Source of the DNA: Notospermus geniculatus
Taxonomy: Eukaryota > Nemertea > Pilidiophora > Heteronemertea > Lineidae
Assembly (NCBI GenBank): GCA_002633025.1
Contig: NMRB01000316.1
Span: forward strand, 173,003 to 237,002
Length of the DNA stretch: 64,000 nt
Direction: 5' to 3'
A program made the translations under genes and the position numbers. Below are positions 35,831 through 45,785 of the stretch, piece after piece (position 1 is the stretch's first letter; each line of letters begins with the position of its first letter). Under the pieces are notes generated by a model. The model searched no databases, was not told where the DNA came from, and worked only from the letters and a program-made list of their open reading frames with translations.

Positions 35831-37432
35831 CTTTTGTGGAAATCATCTTGTGAGTTTGAAATATATCTTCTGCAGAAAATCTTTGAGAAGATTATCCACC
35901 AGTACATTCCTATGCTCACAAAGCGGACAATTAATTATCCTAGCTAATCAGTTTTTAGCTGATTAGGTTTCTGATTGTTGCTCACTAATTAATCGTATCT
36001 TGCTATGCGTGATGTTGGAGGAATGAGGAGCTTTGTAAGGGATGGTGTGAGCATCTAATCTCAAAGCTGGCTGTGTAGGAGGATCTTCTTTGAAAACTGT
36101 GCAGAAAAATTTTAATTCAGACTGCAAGAAAGAAAAATTCTTGTTCTTTGAAGCTGAAATGCTGCATTTCACCACTTTAAGTGATGAATTAGACAAATAA
36201 TCATCTGTACTGGGTGGTTCCCTTGAACTGTAGGGAAGCAGAGGTTGGAAATATTTTGATGCACCACCAGTGGATGTACTGGCAGAGTACAGTGCGTTGC
36301 ACAATTGACCCCCCTTCCACGCCGCGCACCAACCGGGTACCACATGCAGCGTCATGCGTGTACCATCCTCGTACGTGGATGTCTGCGGACGCCGTGCGCC
36401 GTAATAACTACATTTTAGTATTTTGTAGTGCAGCATTGAGCTTTTACGTTGATCAGTCAACCACCTTCCTGCCTTTTATCAGATAGGTGCACAAAGGTAT
36501 ACAGGACCAATATCAAGAAACCCATTTTTCAATCAGAGGAATAAAAGGGAGTGACTTGCCGCTCATACCCCCATTAAAACCTCCCTCTGCAGATCAGGGC
36601 AAGTTTTTTGCTGATTTTTGTCAAGCAGGTTTTTTCCCTAATAGAAATGCCACAAGAACTCACTCCCTAAAAACACATACTGATCGCTACAGGGAAAAAA
36701 TCTATGATCCAATCATTACGGACGATAATCCATCATTCACGGCCGTGGAATGCCGGGCAATAAATCGGCAGCTGTCGTATCAGTACCGGGCTGATGAACC
36801 AGAAAAGATTATGACAACTCCGCCACAAGTATCCATGATATTTTTGTCGTTTATCATACAGAGTTTTCAATTCGTTCTATACAAGCATGGGGGGGGGGGG
36901 TAATGATCTGGTTCAATATGCTGTAAGTCATTTAATGAAGTCAATTTTGGGCATTTTTCACGTCAGATTCTTTAGTATCCGTTTTGACACTGAGCAGGGA
37001 TCTATTCAGAAGTTGCCAGGCATTTGACATGAATATCTTGTACCTAATTTAGTGAGCTAGAGTGGGGGGGGGGCAGTAATGACATTTATAAATGACAGAG
37101 ATGCTCCTCTCAACTCTCTATTAGGACTTCTCACACTTTTCTGGATCACGCTGCAATTTTCTGATGCACAATTATATGGAGGCAACATCATGGTGGAAAA
37201 TATCAAAGGATTTATTGTCGAATGGCGTGTGAAATGCTCAACCTGAAGATTTTGTCCTAACTGAGAGGTGTCCTGAATTGACAACGTCCTATATAAAGAG
37301 GTGTCCTTATGGCAGAGGTGTCTACAGTGGGAGGTTTAATTAACTTTGCCATGTTTCTTCCAGGTGTAACCAACCAATGGGTGATTGGGTATGAGTGGTT
37401 CTCTTGGATTCTGGGTGTTGAGTGCCACTGCT

Positions 37433-37500
37433 GCCCTCTACCAGATGCTTCTGAAACTAACCAACTTTCTTCCAAAAGTAAACTCATCAAAAAATGATAA
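37433..37500 (+). repeat. Partial echo of exon 37523-37680 in the intron
   Basis: GCCCTCTACCAGATG is identical to the exon at 37573-37587 and is followed by TAAACTCATCAAAAAATGAT, which resembles the exon's TAAACTCATGATGAG. The frame is not kept, so it is not an alternative exon. Confidence 0.5.
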
Positions 37501-37522
37501 ATTTACACTTTTATCGTTTCAG

Positions 37523-37680
37523 GCCTGCTCAAAGACTTCCTGAGAGAGCTTCCAGAACCTTTGTTTACTAACGCCCTCTACCAGATGTTATTGGATTCAC
37601 TTAATGTCCGTCTGCCAGGCGATCCTAGCAGTAATAAACTCATGATGAGTCTGTTGGACTGTCTTCCCAAAGTCAATCAG
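37523..37680 (+). CDS. SYDE: SYDE-like RhoGAP, second visible exon (middle of RhoGAP domain)
   Basis: The acceptor reads TTATCGTTTCAG and the donor CAG|GTGAGA. The carried G plus GC makes the Gly of VTG, so exon 23563-24684 joins here without a frame change. The 52 following codons begin LLKDFLRELPEPLF, the signature helix of RhoGAP domains that holds the conserved Lys and Arg contacting the GTPase switch regions. They continue through NALYQMLLDSLNVRLPG and end at LLDCLPKVNQ. The intron after it is phase 0. The preceding intron is 12.8 kb. A 15-base piece of this exon (GCCCTCTACCAGATG, 37573-37587) recurs exactly 140 bp upstream in the intron at 37433-37447. Confidence 0.93.
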
Positions 37681-38349
37681 GTGAGACATTTCTAAGGCCT
37701 ACAGAAATGTAGTGAGAGATAACTTTTGCCTCAGTGGGAGGGTAATGTAAAAGTAGGCCTACAGCGCTATTTTTTGTATCCGGTACCAATACCAATAATA
37801 GGAATTAATGATAGGAAAAGCAGTGTCTATGAAATCTGAGGTGGCGGGTTCGATATGATAGAGCAGACTCCTCGCAGAGCCACCTAGTCTCCATTCTTCC
37901 GACCTATAGATGATTCGCAAATTCGCAGATGTGCATACTTCAGCCCAGATTTCACAAAACCACAACCTCGATCTGAAACCAGCTGACATGACGCAATCCA
38001 TGATGCCAGCTCTGTCCCAACATTGTCGAAGTCATTGTCGTGGGGTTCTCTGCATCACGTCATTCAGTTTCAGACGGAGGTTGTGGTTGTGATTTCGGCA
38101 GAAGTGTGCAGATCTTTCTCGTTTACGTCAATTTGAGAATTGTCTATAGTAGTGGAGCCATCATAAAATGCGGAATTGAGCGGATGACAATGGGAACGAG
38201 ATTGGTGATAGAGAGGATGACTCTCTTTGACGTCACAGGTTTTTTCGGGCACTCCGGTTTCCTCCTGCTGTCCATTCAACTTCCCTAATGCTGTCAAGAG
38301 AGTTATAAAAAATGTCATGTTTGGCACCCCGCTCTTGATTCAGTATTTC

Positions 38350-38735
38350 AGAAGAACATTTCCGTGTGTTCAGACGAAAACATTTCCATGTGTTCAGACG
38401 AAAACATTTCTGTGTGTTCAGATGAAAGCATTTCCGTGTGTTCAGACAAAACATTTCCATGTGTTCAGATGAAACCATTTCTGTGTGCTCAGACGAAACC
38501 ATTTCCGTGTGTTCAGACAAAAACCATTTCCATGTGTTCAGGCAAAACATTTCCATGTGTTCAAACAAAACCATTTCCATGTGTTCAGACGAAAACATTT
38601 CTGTGTGTTCAGGCAAAACATTTCTGTGTGTTCAGACAAAAACATTTCCGTGTGTTCAGACAAAAACATTTCCATGTGTTCAGACAAAAATATTTCCATG
38701 TGTTCAGACAAAAACATTTCCGTGTGTTCTCCCCT
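38350..38735. repeat. Minisatellite, unit 24 bp
   Basis: About sixteen copies of CATTTCCGTGTGTTCAGACA followed by AAAA. The 24 bp period leaves several frames open (FPCVQTKT, ISVCSDKN, FRVFRQKH and minus-strand forms). No start context, splice site or conserved flank supports translation. Confidence 0.92.
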
Positions 38736-39260
38736 TACAAAACGCTGCATTGTATCAGAAAGGTACAGCAATCACTTATATGTATCAACTTGATCTATGG
38801 TAAGTTTTCATGCTGTGAGGTGAAATCCAATCTAGCCATTGATATCCATCACTCACGCCTCATTTCAACTTGTATGTTCGATTTGTATTATCTGAAACAT
38901 GACTTTCATTTGTTTCCATGGTAATGTAATGCGGTTGCCTTCATATCTGGAAAACTTGTCAGTTGCGTGGTCGGCCTCATGGTATATTTTTGGAAATTGA
39001 GATTTATGTTCTCATTACGGATGATAAAACGTCTGATAGGTGGAGTTTATGGTTATGTCATTTTGTTATGGCCATTAGCACATCAACCAAATGTTGAAAA
39101 ATTAATACCGGTTGTAACAACGTGCCGCCATTTTGAGCGCTACCTCATGGCAGAAAATGAAGTGAATCTAAAAACGTCCCAAGCAGATGCCATCTCCACG
39201 TCACATATTTTCTCAAATTAATCATGAATTCTAGGATGGTGTTTCTATGGTTTCTCTCAG
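38736..39260. other. Intronic stretch, nothing recognised
   Basis: No inverted repeat, array or splice-bounded coding frame was seen. Confidence 0.4.
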
Positions 39261-39461
39261 AATGGGAGACTTTACTGCCGTCACAGGCCGCCTGTTAGCG
39301 GTCCTAGAACGTCACAAAATTTGACGTCACAGACGTAAGCCATGGCCTTCACGTCATAACGGATGACGTCGTGGCATGCACTTCTTCTCTGACAACAAAT
39401 TTTGTGACGTTCTAGGACCATTAACTGGTGGTGGCCTCTAACGGCAGTAAAGTTCCCCATT
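39261..39461. mobile_element. Foldback with AATGGGAGACTTTACTGCCG ends
   Basis: The left end is mirrored by CGGCAGTAAAGTTCCCCATT. Inner arms GGTCCTAGAACGTCACAAAA and TTTTGTGACGTTCTAGGACC are exact complements. Confidence 0.8.
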
Positions 39462-39574
39462 GGCAACAGAGTCGGAGCCTTGTTGGTCAAACGTAGAGCC
39501 TGCTGACAACACACAGTCCTACTAGTCCCTAAAACGACAATGATATCACTAGCTGACTGAGAATTGAACCTGTG

Positions 39575-39745
39575 ACCTCTCAATGACCAATTTGAGTAGT
39601 TACCACTACACCACGCTACCTAACATGGAGTCCATACTCCGTCACTCCCCCCCCCCCCCCCCCCCNCCAATTTGAGTAGTTACCACTACACCACGCTACC
39701 CAACATGAGTCCATGCTCCATCACTCCCCCCCCCCCACCCGATGG
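39575..39745. repeat. Two-copy tandem segment with poly-C runs
   Basis: CAATTTGAGTAGTTACCACT ... CATCACTCC-type sequence ending in long C runs occurs twice, separated by an N (39666). The first copy is the end of a minus-strand SINE head (GAATTGAACCTGTGACCTCT at 39559). The duplication may be an assembly artefact. Confidence 0.6.
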
Positions 39746-40811
39746 GTTAATTAGCAATATTGATAACATTCAATCTTTGCAAGTCAACAGCAATGTTGAC
39801 CTCCAACTCTCCTTGGTAAAGGACCCCAGGCAAACAAGCCGTGAATGAATTGCATGTTTTATTACTAATATCTTCATGTCGACCGACCTAATTTGGCATA
39901 TGAGGAAATAATATAGAAGATAGTTTGATGAAGTCATCCGCATCATTTGAATGTAGTCCTTGGTGTATTTGAATAAGTACAAATTTGCCATTACGAAAAC
40001 ACCCTGCTGGTATGGGGATCCAAATGAATAAGGAATACAGATTTGAAGGCACACAGAAAAGGGATCCAAATGAATACTGATACAGAATATGGATGATCGA
40101 TCAAGTCCCAGTGTCCATTTGAACCACTCCCTGTATACCTGCACTCCGAAGCTGCATCGGTTCATGCAATTCTCAGGCGATGGACCAATAGGTGTCACTA
40201 GTGCGTGTTAGAATTGGTGCCAAACTACTGGTAGCTAGCCATCAGTGATCCGCTTTCAGGATGACTTTGGGGCCATATAACGGAGGATAATCTTCGCGAT
40301 CTGTGCCTCAAGCTCAAGGTGTTTCAGCCAATCAACACATGTCTTACAGTGGCGGCAGCTCGACCGTCAATAGTTGCTTTTGATTGCTCAGGCTTCATCA
40401 GCACGCTGCCCTACATAGAAATTATACGATGTGCGGAACAAGGAGGTGCAATTAGTGGTAAAGGGCACATTCCACAAGGAGAATCCAAAAGCTGAGCAAG
40501 GCTCAACCAGGAAACCGAAGCCTTTTACAGTTGGACATGGTGATTGTTCAGTGTTCTGTGTGTGTCATGTTCACATTAATTCATTTATTCCAACGAGCCT
40601 CATTTGTCTCTTTTCTACGATACTTAATCATTCAAAATGGATCTCCGTCTGGGATATCTAGAATTGTCTCAAAATTGTGCATGTCAAGCATCAATCATCA
40701 TAAAAATCAAGTTAAAAACCTCCGAATCTCAAAATTTATGTTCTGTTGCTGAAGTGGTGCTGATAACTCACTACCAAGGATTCTGCAGGCATTGAAACAA
40801 TGCTTGCAGTG

Positions 40812-41400
40812 TTTTAGCCAGGCCAGTTTCACAGGGCGGTACCACCCTGTTCAAAATTCAGTGGTCATTTTACCACCCTGTTCAAATTTTTACCACCCTG
40901 TTTAAAAATGTAAATTGCAACGCATTTTCTATTACACCACCCTGTTTGAATTTCACTCCCACCCTGTTTGAACATCTCCGGGCTTTTTAAAATCAAAATT
41001 TTTCTGGGGGAGGGCCCCCAGACCCCCCGCCCAGACCCACTTTCTTGGCCGTGTCGATCCCTGTCATTCTTCCCTTGCGGAAACCCTTCCAGGGATGTTC
41101 GGGGGCTTCATTTAGAAGAAAATAGGTCTTAAATTTTGCCGATACTTGGTCTTAAAAAGTCTTAAATTTGGTGCTCCACAGGCTGCAGGAACCCTGCCAG
41201 GGGGCGCACCCGGCGTGCACCCCCTTTTGGCCAACAGATCTGTAAAATTGACCGTGAAATTCCGAAATTTGGAGCAAATCATTGAAATTCACCGCAGATT
41301 GAAATTCACCGCAGATTTCAATGTTTCCAGCACAGTGCGCCCCCTCTTTTGCAACATCATGGATCTGCCCCTGCCTCGCACTTATTTCATTAAAGAAGGG
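40812..41400. repeat. Repeat-derived DNA with ACCACCCTGTT motifs
   Basis: TACCACCCTGTTCAAA is repeated four to five times at 40840-40975. From 41180 the sequence CCCTTTTGGCCAACAGATCT ... GATTGAAATTCACCGCAGAT is an inverted relative of 22325-22490. These are probably two truncated DNA elements. Confidence 0.5.
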
Positions 41401-41492
41401 TACGACTATAAATGACCTGATGCTCCTTGAATTCACCGGAATGGTTTCTAGTGAGACTGAATGTGAAGCACTTTGAGGTGCTAACATTCGCC

Positions 41493-41646
41493 NNNNNNNN
41501 NNNNNNNNNNNNNNNNNNNNNNNNNNNNNNNNNNNNNNNNNNNNNNNNNNNNNNNNNNNNNNNNNNNNNNNNNNNNNNNNNNNNNNNNNNNNNNNNNNNN
41601 NNNNNNNNNNNNNNNNNNNNNNNNNNNNNNNNNNNNNNNNNNNNNN
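41493..41646. other. Assembly gap (154 N)
   Basis: A run of N. The flank at 41445-41475 (GAAGCACTTTGAGGTGC) looks like a SINE tail. Single Ns also occur at 11163, 39666 and 48064. Confidence 0.99.
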
Positions 41647-41885
41647 ACGGGATTGGGGGATATCGTCGAAAACACGAAAAAGACGTCCTGGGAGAGAGAA
41701 GATGCAGAAAGGATAGAAGAAAACCCAATGATATTGATTGAATCGGCCCATGACAGTGGGATCACAATACTCTGCTAGAGGCAAGACTTTGACATCAGTA
41801 GAGTGACCTCTGGTTTAATCTCGTGTGTGGGTAGTGTAAGAGATACTTTTCTAATTCTATCGTATCACTGCCAATGGCAATTTCA

Positions 41886-42148
41886 TTAAAGCCCCTCCCC
41901 CCCCCCCCCATATTGAAGTTTACGGTATTTTCAGAGTGTTAGGAGAGTGCAGGTCCATGTCTCATGATAGCCTCGTGAAGGTCCCCAAAATGCTTGCCTG
42001 ATAGTACTTCAAAGAATCAAGGCCTAGTTTTCAGCACACATTGAAAAACTGCAGGCATAGTGATCTATTGTGTTCAGAGTGCATTTTACACTATACTAAC
42101 ATTGGAGGATGTATGAACCTTCTGAATTCAATACAGTGCAGCTTTAAA
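41886..42148 (+). mobile_element. TIR element with TTTAAAGCC...GTATTGAA ends, copy A
   Basis: The left end TTAAAGCCCC ... ATATTGAAG and the right end GAATTCAATACAGTGCAGCTTTAAA are inverted. The body contains TTTTCAGAGTGTTAGGAGAG and CCCCAAAATGCTTGCCTGAT. Other copies: 42808-43036, 50953-51734 (split), and 53307-53591 (minus). Confidence 0.75.
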
Positions 42149-42290
42149 TCTTCTAAATTCTGGCCTAATGTGTTTGGCGATATTCTCCCAGTAATTATGG
42201 TTTCCGATCTCAAGATCGGAAACCATATTGTGTTTGGTCATGGTGTCTGTCTGTCTGTGTGTGTGTCTGTGTGTGTATCTGTCTGTTCAG
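42149..42290. repeat. Small palindrome and TGTC microsatellite
   Basis: ATGGTTTCCGATCTCAAGAT followed by CGGAAACCAT (about 42198-42227) is a 30-base palindrome. It is followed by a TCTG/TGTG repeat at 42243-42290. Confidence 0.75.
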
Positions 42291-42807
42291 TCTGTCACAC
42301 CTGTAACTCTGTTCCTGTAAGAGCTACAGACCTGGAAATGTGACCTACCCCCAGGTTTCATGACCTGAGCTACAAGATGGAATGAAAATTTCAGGTCTCC
42401 GATACCTGGTTCATGGTAAATTGATATATCAAAGGTTGAGATTTTGTCTGTCACACTTTTGTTTCTTGAATAACTTGTCTCCAAGGCCAGCTAGAACACT
42501 AGTAACAAGACGATCACTGATTTGAATGCCTATCTTCCACGGAGACTATCCGAGGAATCTAATTAGCGTACATGTGACGAACTGTTCAACTCGGCGATTT
42601 TCTCAGAGACCTGATTGGCATATGAAATCGCATTGACTGGCTCGGCGCGATTACTATGCAGAATTACAAAGGCTATCCAAGTCATCAGAGAAGAGTAGGG
42701 GATTGGCTGGTTCTGACATTTTTGCGGATACCTGAATATCTCGCTTTATGCATCACATGGATACGGCTCTACCAATTTGATGGTTACTTCAAAAGATCTG
42801 TTGACCC

Positions 42808-43085
42808 TTTCACTGCCAAATGGCAAAGCCCCTACCCCCCTTATTGAATTTTACGGTATTTTCAGAGTGTTAGGAGAGTGAAGGTCGATGTCATGATAGC
42901 GTCATCATGAAGGTCGTGGTCCCCAAAATGCTTGCCTGATAGTACTTCAAGGAATCAAGGCCTAGTTTTCAGCACACATTAAAAAACTGCAGGATGTCAG
43001 GACTTTGTGAATTCAATACAGTGCAGCTTTAAACCTTCTAAATTCTGGCCTAATGTATTTGGTTATATTCTCCCAGTAATTAAAG
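42808..43085 (+). mobile_element. TIR element copy B with duplicated flank
   Basis: It repeats copy A with an internal deletion (the CATAGTGATCTATTG segment is missing) and continues into the same right flank (TTCTGGCCTAATGTATTTGG ... CTCCCAGTAATTA). A and B were thus duplicated as a block. B ends 30 bp before the exon at 43115. Confidence 0.75.
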
Positions 43086-43114
43086 GGTTGATATGAGATT
43101 TGTTCTTCTTTCAG

Positions 43115-43325
43115 GATACCATGATTATGCTAATGAATCATCTGAAACGTGTCGTCCTCAAAGCTGAAATCAACAAGATGACGTCACAAAACGTTGCCGT
43201 CTGCTTCGGACCCGTTCTTCTGTGTCCAGCGCCGTCAAGCATCACCGATGTCGAAGCTGCCATGGATTTCAAGAAACATATCGAAGTTCTGAAGTATCTG
43301 CTCGACATCTGGCCCGAGAGCAGAG
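43115..43325 (+). CDS. SYDE: SYDE-like RhoGAP, third visible exon (end of RhoGAP domain)
   Basis: The acceptor is TTCTTCTTTCAG and the donor is G|GTAAGA, leaving one base (phase 1). Translation gives [15 protein letters not shown], then [18 protein letters not shown], then [20 protein letters not shown]. The motif N-x-M-(x)n-NVAVCFGP is the C-terminal RhoGAP signature, and its Asn (codon at 43190) is the residue that normally contacts the GTPase in the transition state. The domain therefore keeps the Arg finger, Lys, Arg and Asn, and catalytic activity is plausible. Exons 48975 and 52737 both have acceptors of matching phase. Confidence 0.93.
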
Positions 43326-43484
43326 GTAAGATGCACACAAGTAAGAAATGAAGATTTTTAGAGAAAAATCTGAGTGTGCCTCCTTCCCCTCTTTAGTTTC
43401 TCCTTGTGGGCACCTCTTTATGAGAGGGGGATGAGACTAGGGTATTTACAGGGCAAAATATCAACACTATATGATAAAACTTGT

Positions 43485-43775
43485 GGTTAGACTTGAAACA
43501 GGTGCTAAGGCACTGTGGTTGTGACTTGTAACAGACTTTTCAAACAAAAATCTTGTGACTGTGACTTGAAATAGACATGTTCCTGAAGAAAAGCCTTAAA
43601 TTAGGACTTGAAACAGAGCATTTCAAAGAAGAACTTGTGATTGGGACTTGAAACTGACTGTTTCAAAGAAAAGCCATGTGATGATGACTTGAAACAGACC
43701 ATTTCAAAGAAACTTGTGATTACGACTTGAAACAGACGATTTCAAAGAAAAACTTGAAATTGGGGCTTGAAAGAC
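43485..43775. repeat. Minisatellite, unit about 40 bp
   Basis: Seven degenerate copies of GTGACTTGAAACAGACCATT followed by TCAAAGAAAAACTTGTGATT. Confidence 0.85.
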
Positions 43776-43995
43776 ACCTGCCTTAAATTCTAAATGTTAC
43801 CAGTAAACACATCATTTTCCACCATAATTCTGTAGACTTTGTCAGAGAATAATCATGTAAACCTCCCATTTCATCAGAGTCGCTCACACTTTGATTTGGT
43901 GCAGATTTTTACAGTAATCCTCTTCTTTATTTGCACCCCTCCCGTGTTTTATTCTCAAAAATTTGCATTTCTAAAAATTTACAAAAAATCAGTTT

Positions 43996-44168
43996 ATATA
44001 GAGGCTATGCACTGACGTCATCAAATGACGTCATCAATGGGTACGACACCACATGTTGGATGGAAAATGGACGGAGCACGTGGTCAGATGCACTGCGTCA
44101 GCATGTCACAACGTTCCATCCAACATGGCGTCACCTCGCTGATGACGTCACGTGCATAGCCTCTATAT
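43996..44168. mobile_element. Foldback with ATATAGAGGCTATGCA ends and CRE motifs
   Basis: ATATAGAGGCTATGCACTGA is mirrored by ACGTGCATAGCCTCTATAT. TGACGTCA occurs three times in the arms (two left, one right). ACACCACATGTTGGATGGAA pairs with TTCCATCCAACATGGCGTCA. Confidence 0.8.
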
Positions 44169-44635
44169 TGTATGTCCATTAAAATATCTACCGGTACACA
44201 GAAATTTAGGCCAATTAAAAAATATATTTTTATTGCTTTCCTTTCTGCCTGTAAATGAGCCCTCCTACTGAATTTGAAACACATCATAAAGTTCATGAGT
44301 TTTTGAGCAAAAACTTTCATAACCTTTTGATTTGTTTTCTGGTTGCCTATTTTTTCGTTGCATGGGCTGATTGGTGTAAGAAATCTACGAAACCTACCCA
44401 ACCTGATGAATACCCATCAAATTTCCTGCACAGTTCGAACATCAGCTTAAAACCATAATTATTTGCAAACTACCACTGTCATCCACACCATGCAATTTGA
44501 TTGGCTACAAAACCAGTGTTTTGCCTTGTTCCTTTTAGGTGGCATTTCCCCAAATATGTAGGCCCCCAAATAAAAAAACAAAACCTTTTCGCGAGGTAAG
44601 TTCTGTCACAAATTTGCTACTAGGGGCTGATCTGG

Positions 44636-44749
44636 TTGCTATGAGAATGTTATATGGTTGCTATGGTAACATGATCCGGTTGCTATGGGTAATTGTTTCC
44701 ATGGAGAATTTTCTCTGGTTACTATGGTAACTTGATCTTGTTGCTGTTA
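44636..44749. promoter_or_regulatory. Cluster of RFX-like X-box motifs in intron
   Basis: GGTTGCTATGGTAAC occurs exactly once, with close variants GGTTGCTATGAGAA, GGTTGCTATGGGTAAT, GGTTACTATGGTAAC and TTGTTGCTG. The half-sites GTTGCY and RGTAAC fit the RFX consensus. It may be a simple tandem repeat of about 18-25 bp rather than a functional enhancer. Confidence 0.4.
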
Positions 44750-44777
44750 TTTTTAGCCTGCCGTGTTTTTTGCCTGT

Positions 44778-45007
44778 CTATAGAGGACGTGCAGTGGCTT
44801 ATTGTGACGTCACTTTTGATTGGCAATCCACCATACTGATGTCAACGAAAAATTACACCATATAAAATCACATCGTGGTTGAAGTCACACACTCCACTTG
44901 TGCCGACGACAAAATGCGTCACATGAGTCAGTGTCATAATTTGACGTCAATTTGACCATCAAGATGGCGGATTTTTTGCGATGACGTCATCTGCACACGC
45001 TCTATAG
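44778..45007. mobile_element. Foldback with CTATAGAGGACGTGCAG ends and CRE motifs
   Basis: CTATAGAGGACGTGCAGTGG mirrors ATCTGCACACGCTCTATAG. TGACGTCA occurs three times (arms). Related by its ends to 43996-44168 and 340-570. Confidence 0.7.
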
Positions 45008-45478
45008 GCTGTTGCCATGGATAGCATGGGCTTGGAACCACACAAGAACACTGAATTCTTTTACTGCGTGCAACTCATCTTTGACGCTAGTTAGGCTTGC
45101 TTGTTTTAGCATATTCACCAGAATCTGTCGCAGTGAAACATTTGTTGATTTCTGTTTAGACAGTGGATGTGATGCATCATGAATATTAATTAGATTATGC
45201 AAATCTATCTCTCTGCAACTCGCATCAATTCTCTCTTTCGCTGTGCTTGACCCTCGGCTACAGTCCCCCTTTTGTCGGAAAGCTGAAGAGAGTTCTACCC
45301 TTTGTTCGTCTCTCTTTTGAAAGGTTTGCTTCAACTTCCATGCCGCCTTGTATCCGATTGGATGAAGTGGGCAGTAACTAGTAAATTCTTTTACCTCAGT
45401 GAACTTCTGTACAAATCTATGCGTTGGTATACTGTCCAAAACTGAAGCAAAAGCATTTACTAGCAAAAGCATTTACTA

Positions 45479-45785
45479 GATGCTACTCCACGTGAGAGTT
45501 TTCTCGCAAGATTTTTGGCTCTCTATGGGAACTCAGCCACAGAAAACTATGGGCAGCTTAGTGTCTTGGTCTCAGTGCAGAAACCAGCAAGGTTGAATTG
45601 CCATTGAGAGCCATACTTTCATGTGGGAAACACTCATATGTGGTGGAGCGGTTTATTCCCACTTCGCCCCTTCCCATTTGGCCCCTAACGGTAAATCCAT
45701 TAAATACTGGTAGCTAACCCTAACCAATAACCATTAGGGGGCGAATTGGGAAAGGGCGAAATGGGAAGACACCGGTGGAGCACCT
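45479..45785. mobile_element. GCTGCTCCAC MITE family, copy 1 (interrupted)
   Basis: Starts AGATGCTACTCCACGTGAGA, contains GGCTCTCTATGGGAACTCAG and GAATTGCCATTGAGAGCCA, and ends GGTGGAGCACCTTT. It carries the insertion 45650-45773 near its right end. Copies 2 and 3 are at 46288-46758 and 47777-48034. Confidence 0.72.
45650..45773. mobile_element. 124 bp MITE with 8 bp target duplication
   Basis: Inverted ends GGTTTATTCCCACTTCGCCC and GGGCGAAATGGGAAGACACC. The 8 bp direct repeat GGTGGAGC flanks it (45642-45649, 45774-45781). An 8 bp duplication is characteristic of hAT-type insertion. Confidence 0.85.

Larger units (their letters stand above)
24685..37522 (+). other. SYDE-like intron (12.8 kb, phase 1)
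   Basis: GTAAGT donor and TTTCAG acceptor. It contains a 77 bp satellite (26893-27280), a CAGGGT-ended element (28526-28791), a large foldback (29175-29547), a minisatellite holding a MITE (30536-30920), a degenerate ~170 bp tandem repeat (31800-32440), a SINE in a foldback (33517-34003) and an ~80 bp tandem repeat (35585-35830). Stretches 24740-26880, 27300-28500, 34010-35580 and 36000-37400 show no feature I can support beyond short runs of C or G. Confidence 0.85.
37681..43114 (+). other. SYDE-like intron (5.4 kb, phase 0)
   Basis: GTGAGA donor and CTTTCAG acceptor. It holds a 24 bp minisatellite (38350-38735), a foldback (39261-39461), a poly-C-flanked tandem duplication (39575-39745), an assembly gap (41493-41646) and two copies of a TIR element with shared flanks, the second ending about 30 bp before the next exon. 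Between 39750 and 40800 nothing was recognised. Confidence 0.85.

Noticed and set aside
38364-38924. 186-codon open frame rich in CVQTK
   Set aside because: It is produced by the 24 bp minisatellite, with overlapping frames on both strands and no splice or start support.
41152-41784. 210-codon minus-strand frame
   Set aside because: It is open only because it crosses the N gap.
45002-45472. 156-codon minus-strand frame
   Set aside because: It begins in a SINE tail-like sequence. No domain, intron support or homologue is recognised, and it lies inside an intron of the opposite-strand gene. An intronic gene remains barely possible.
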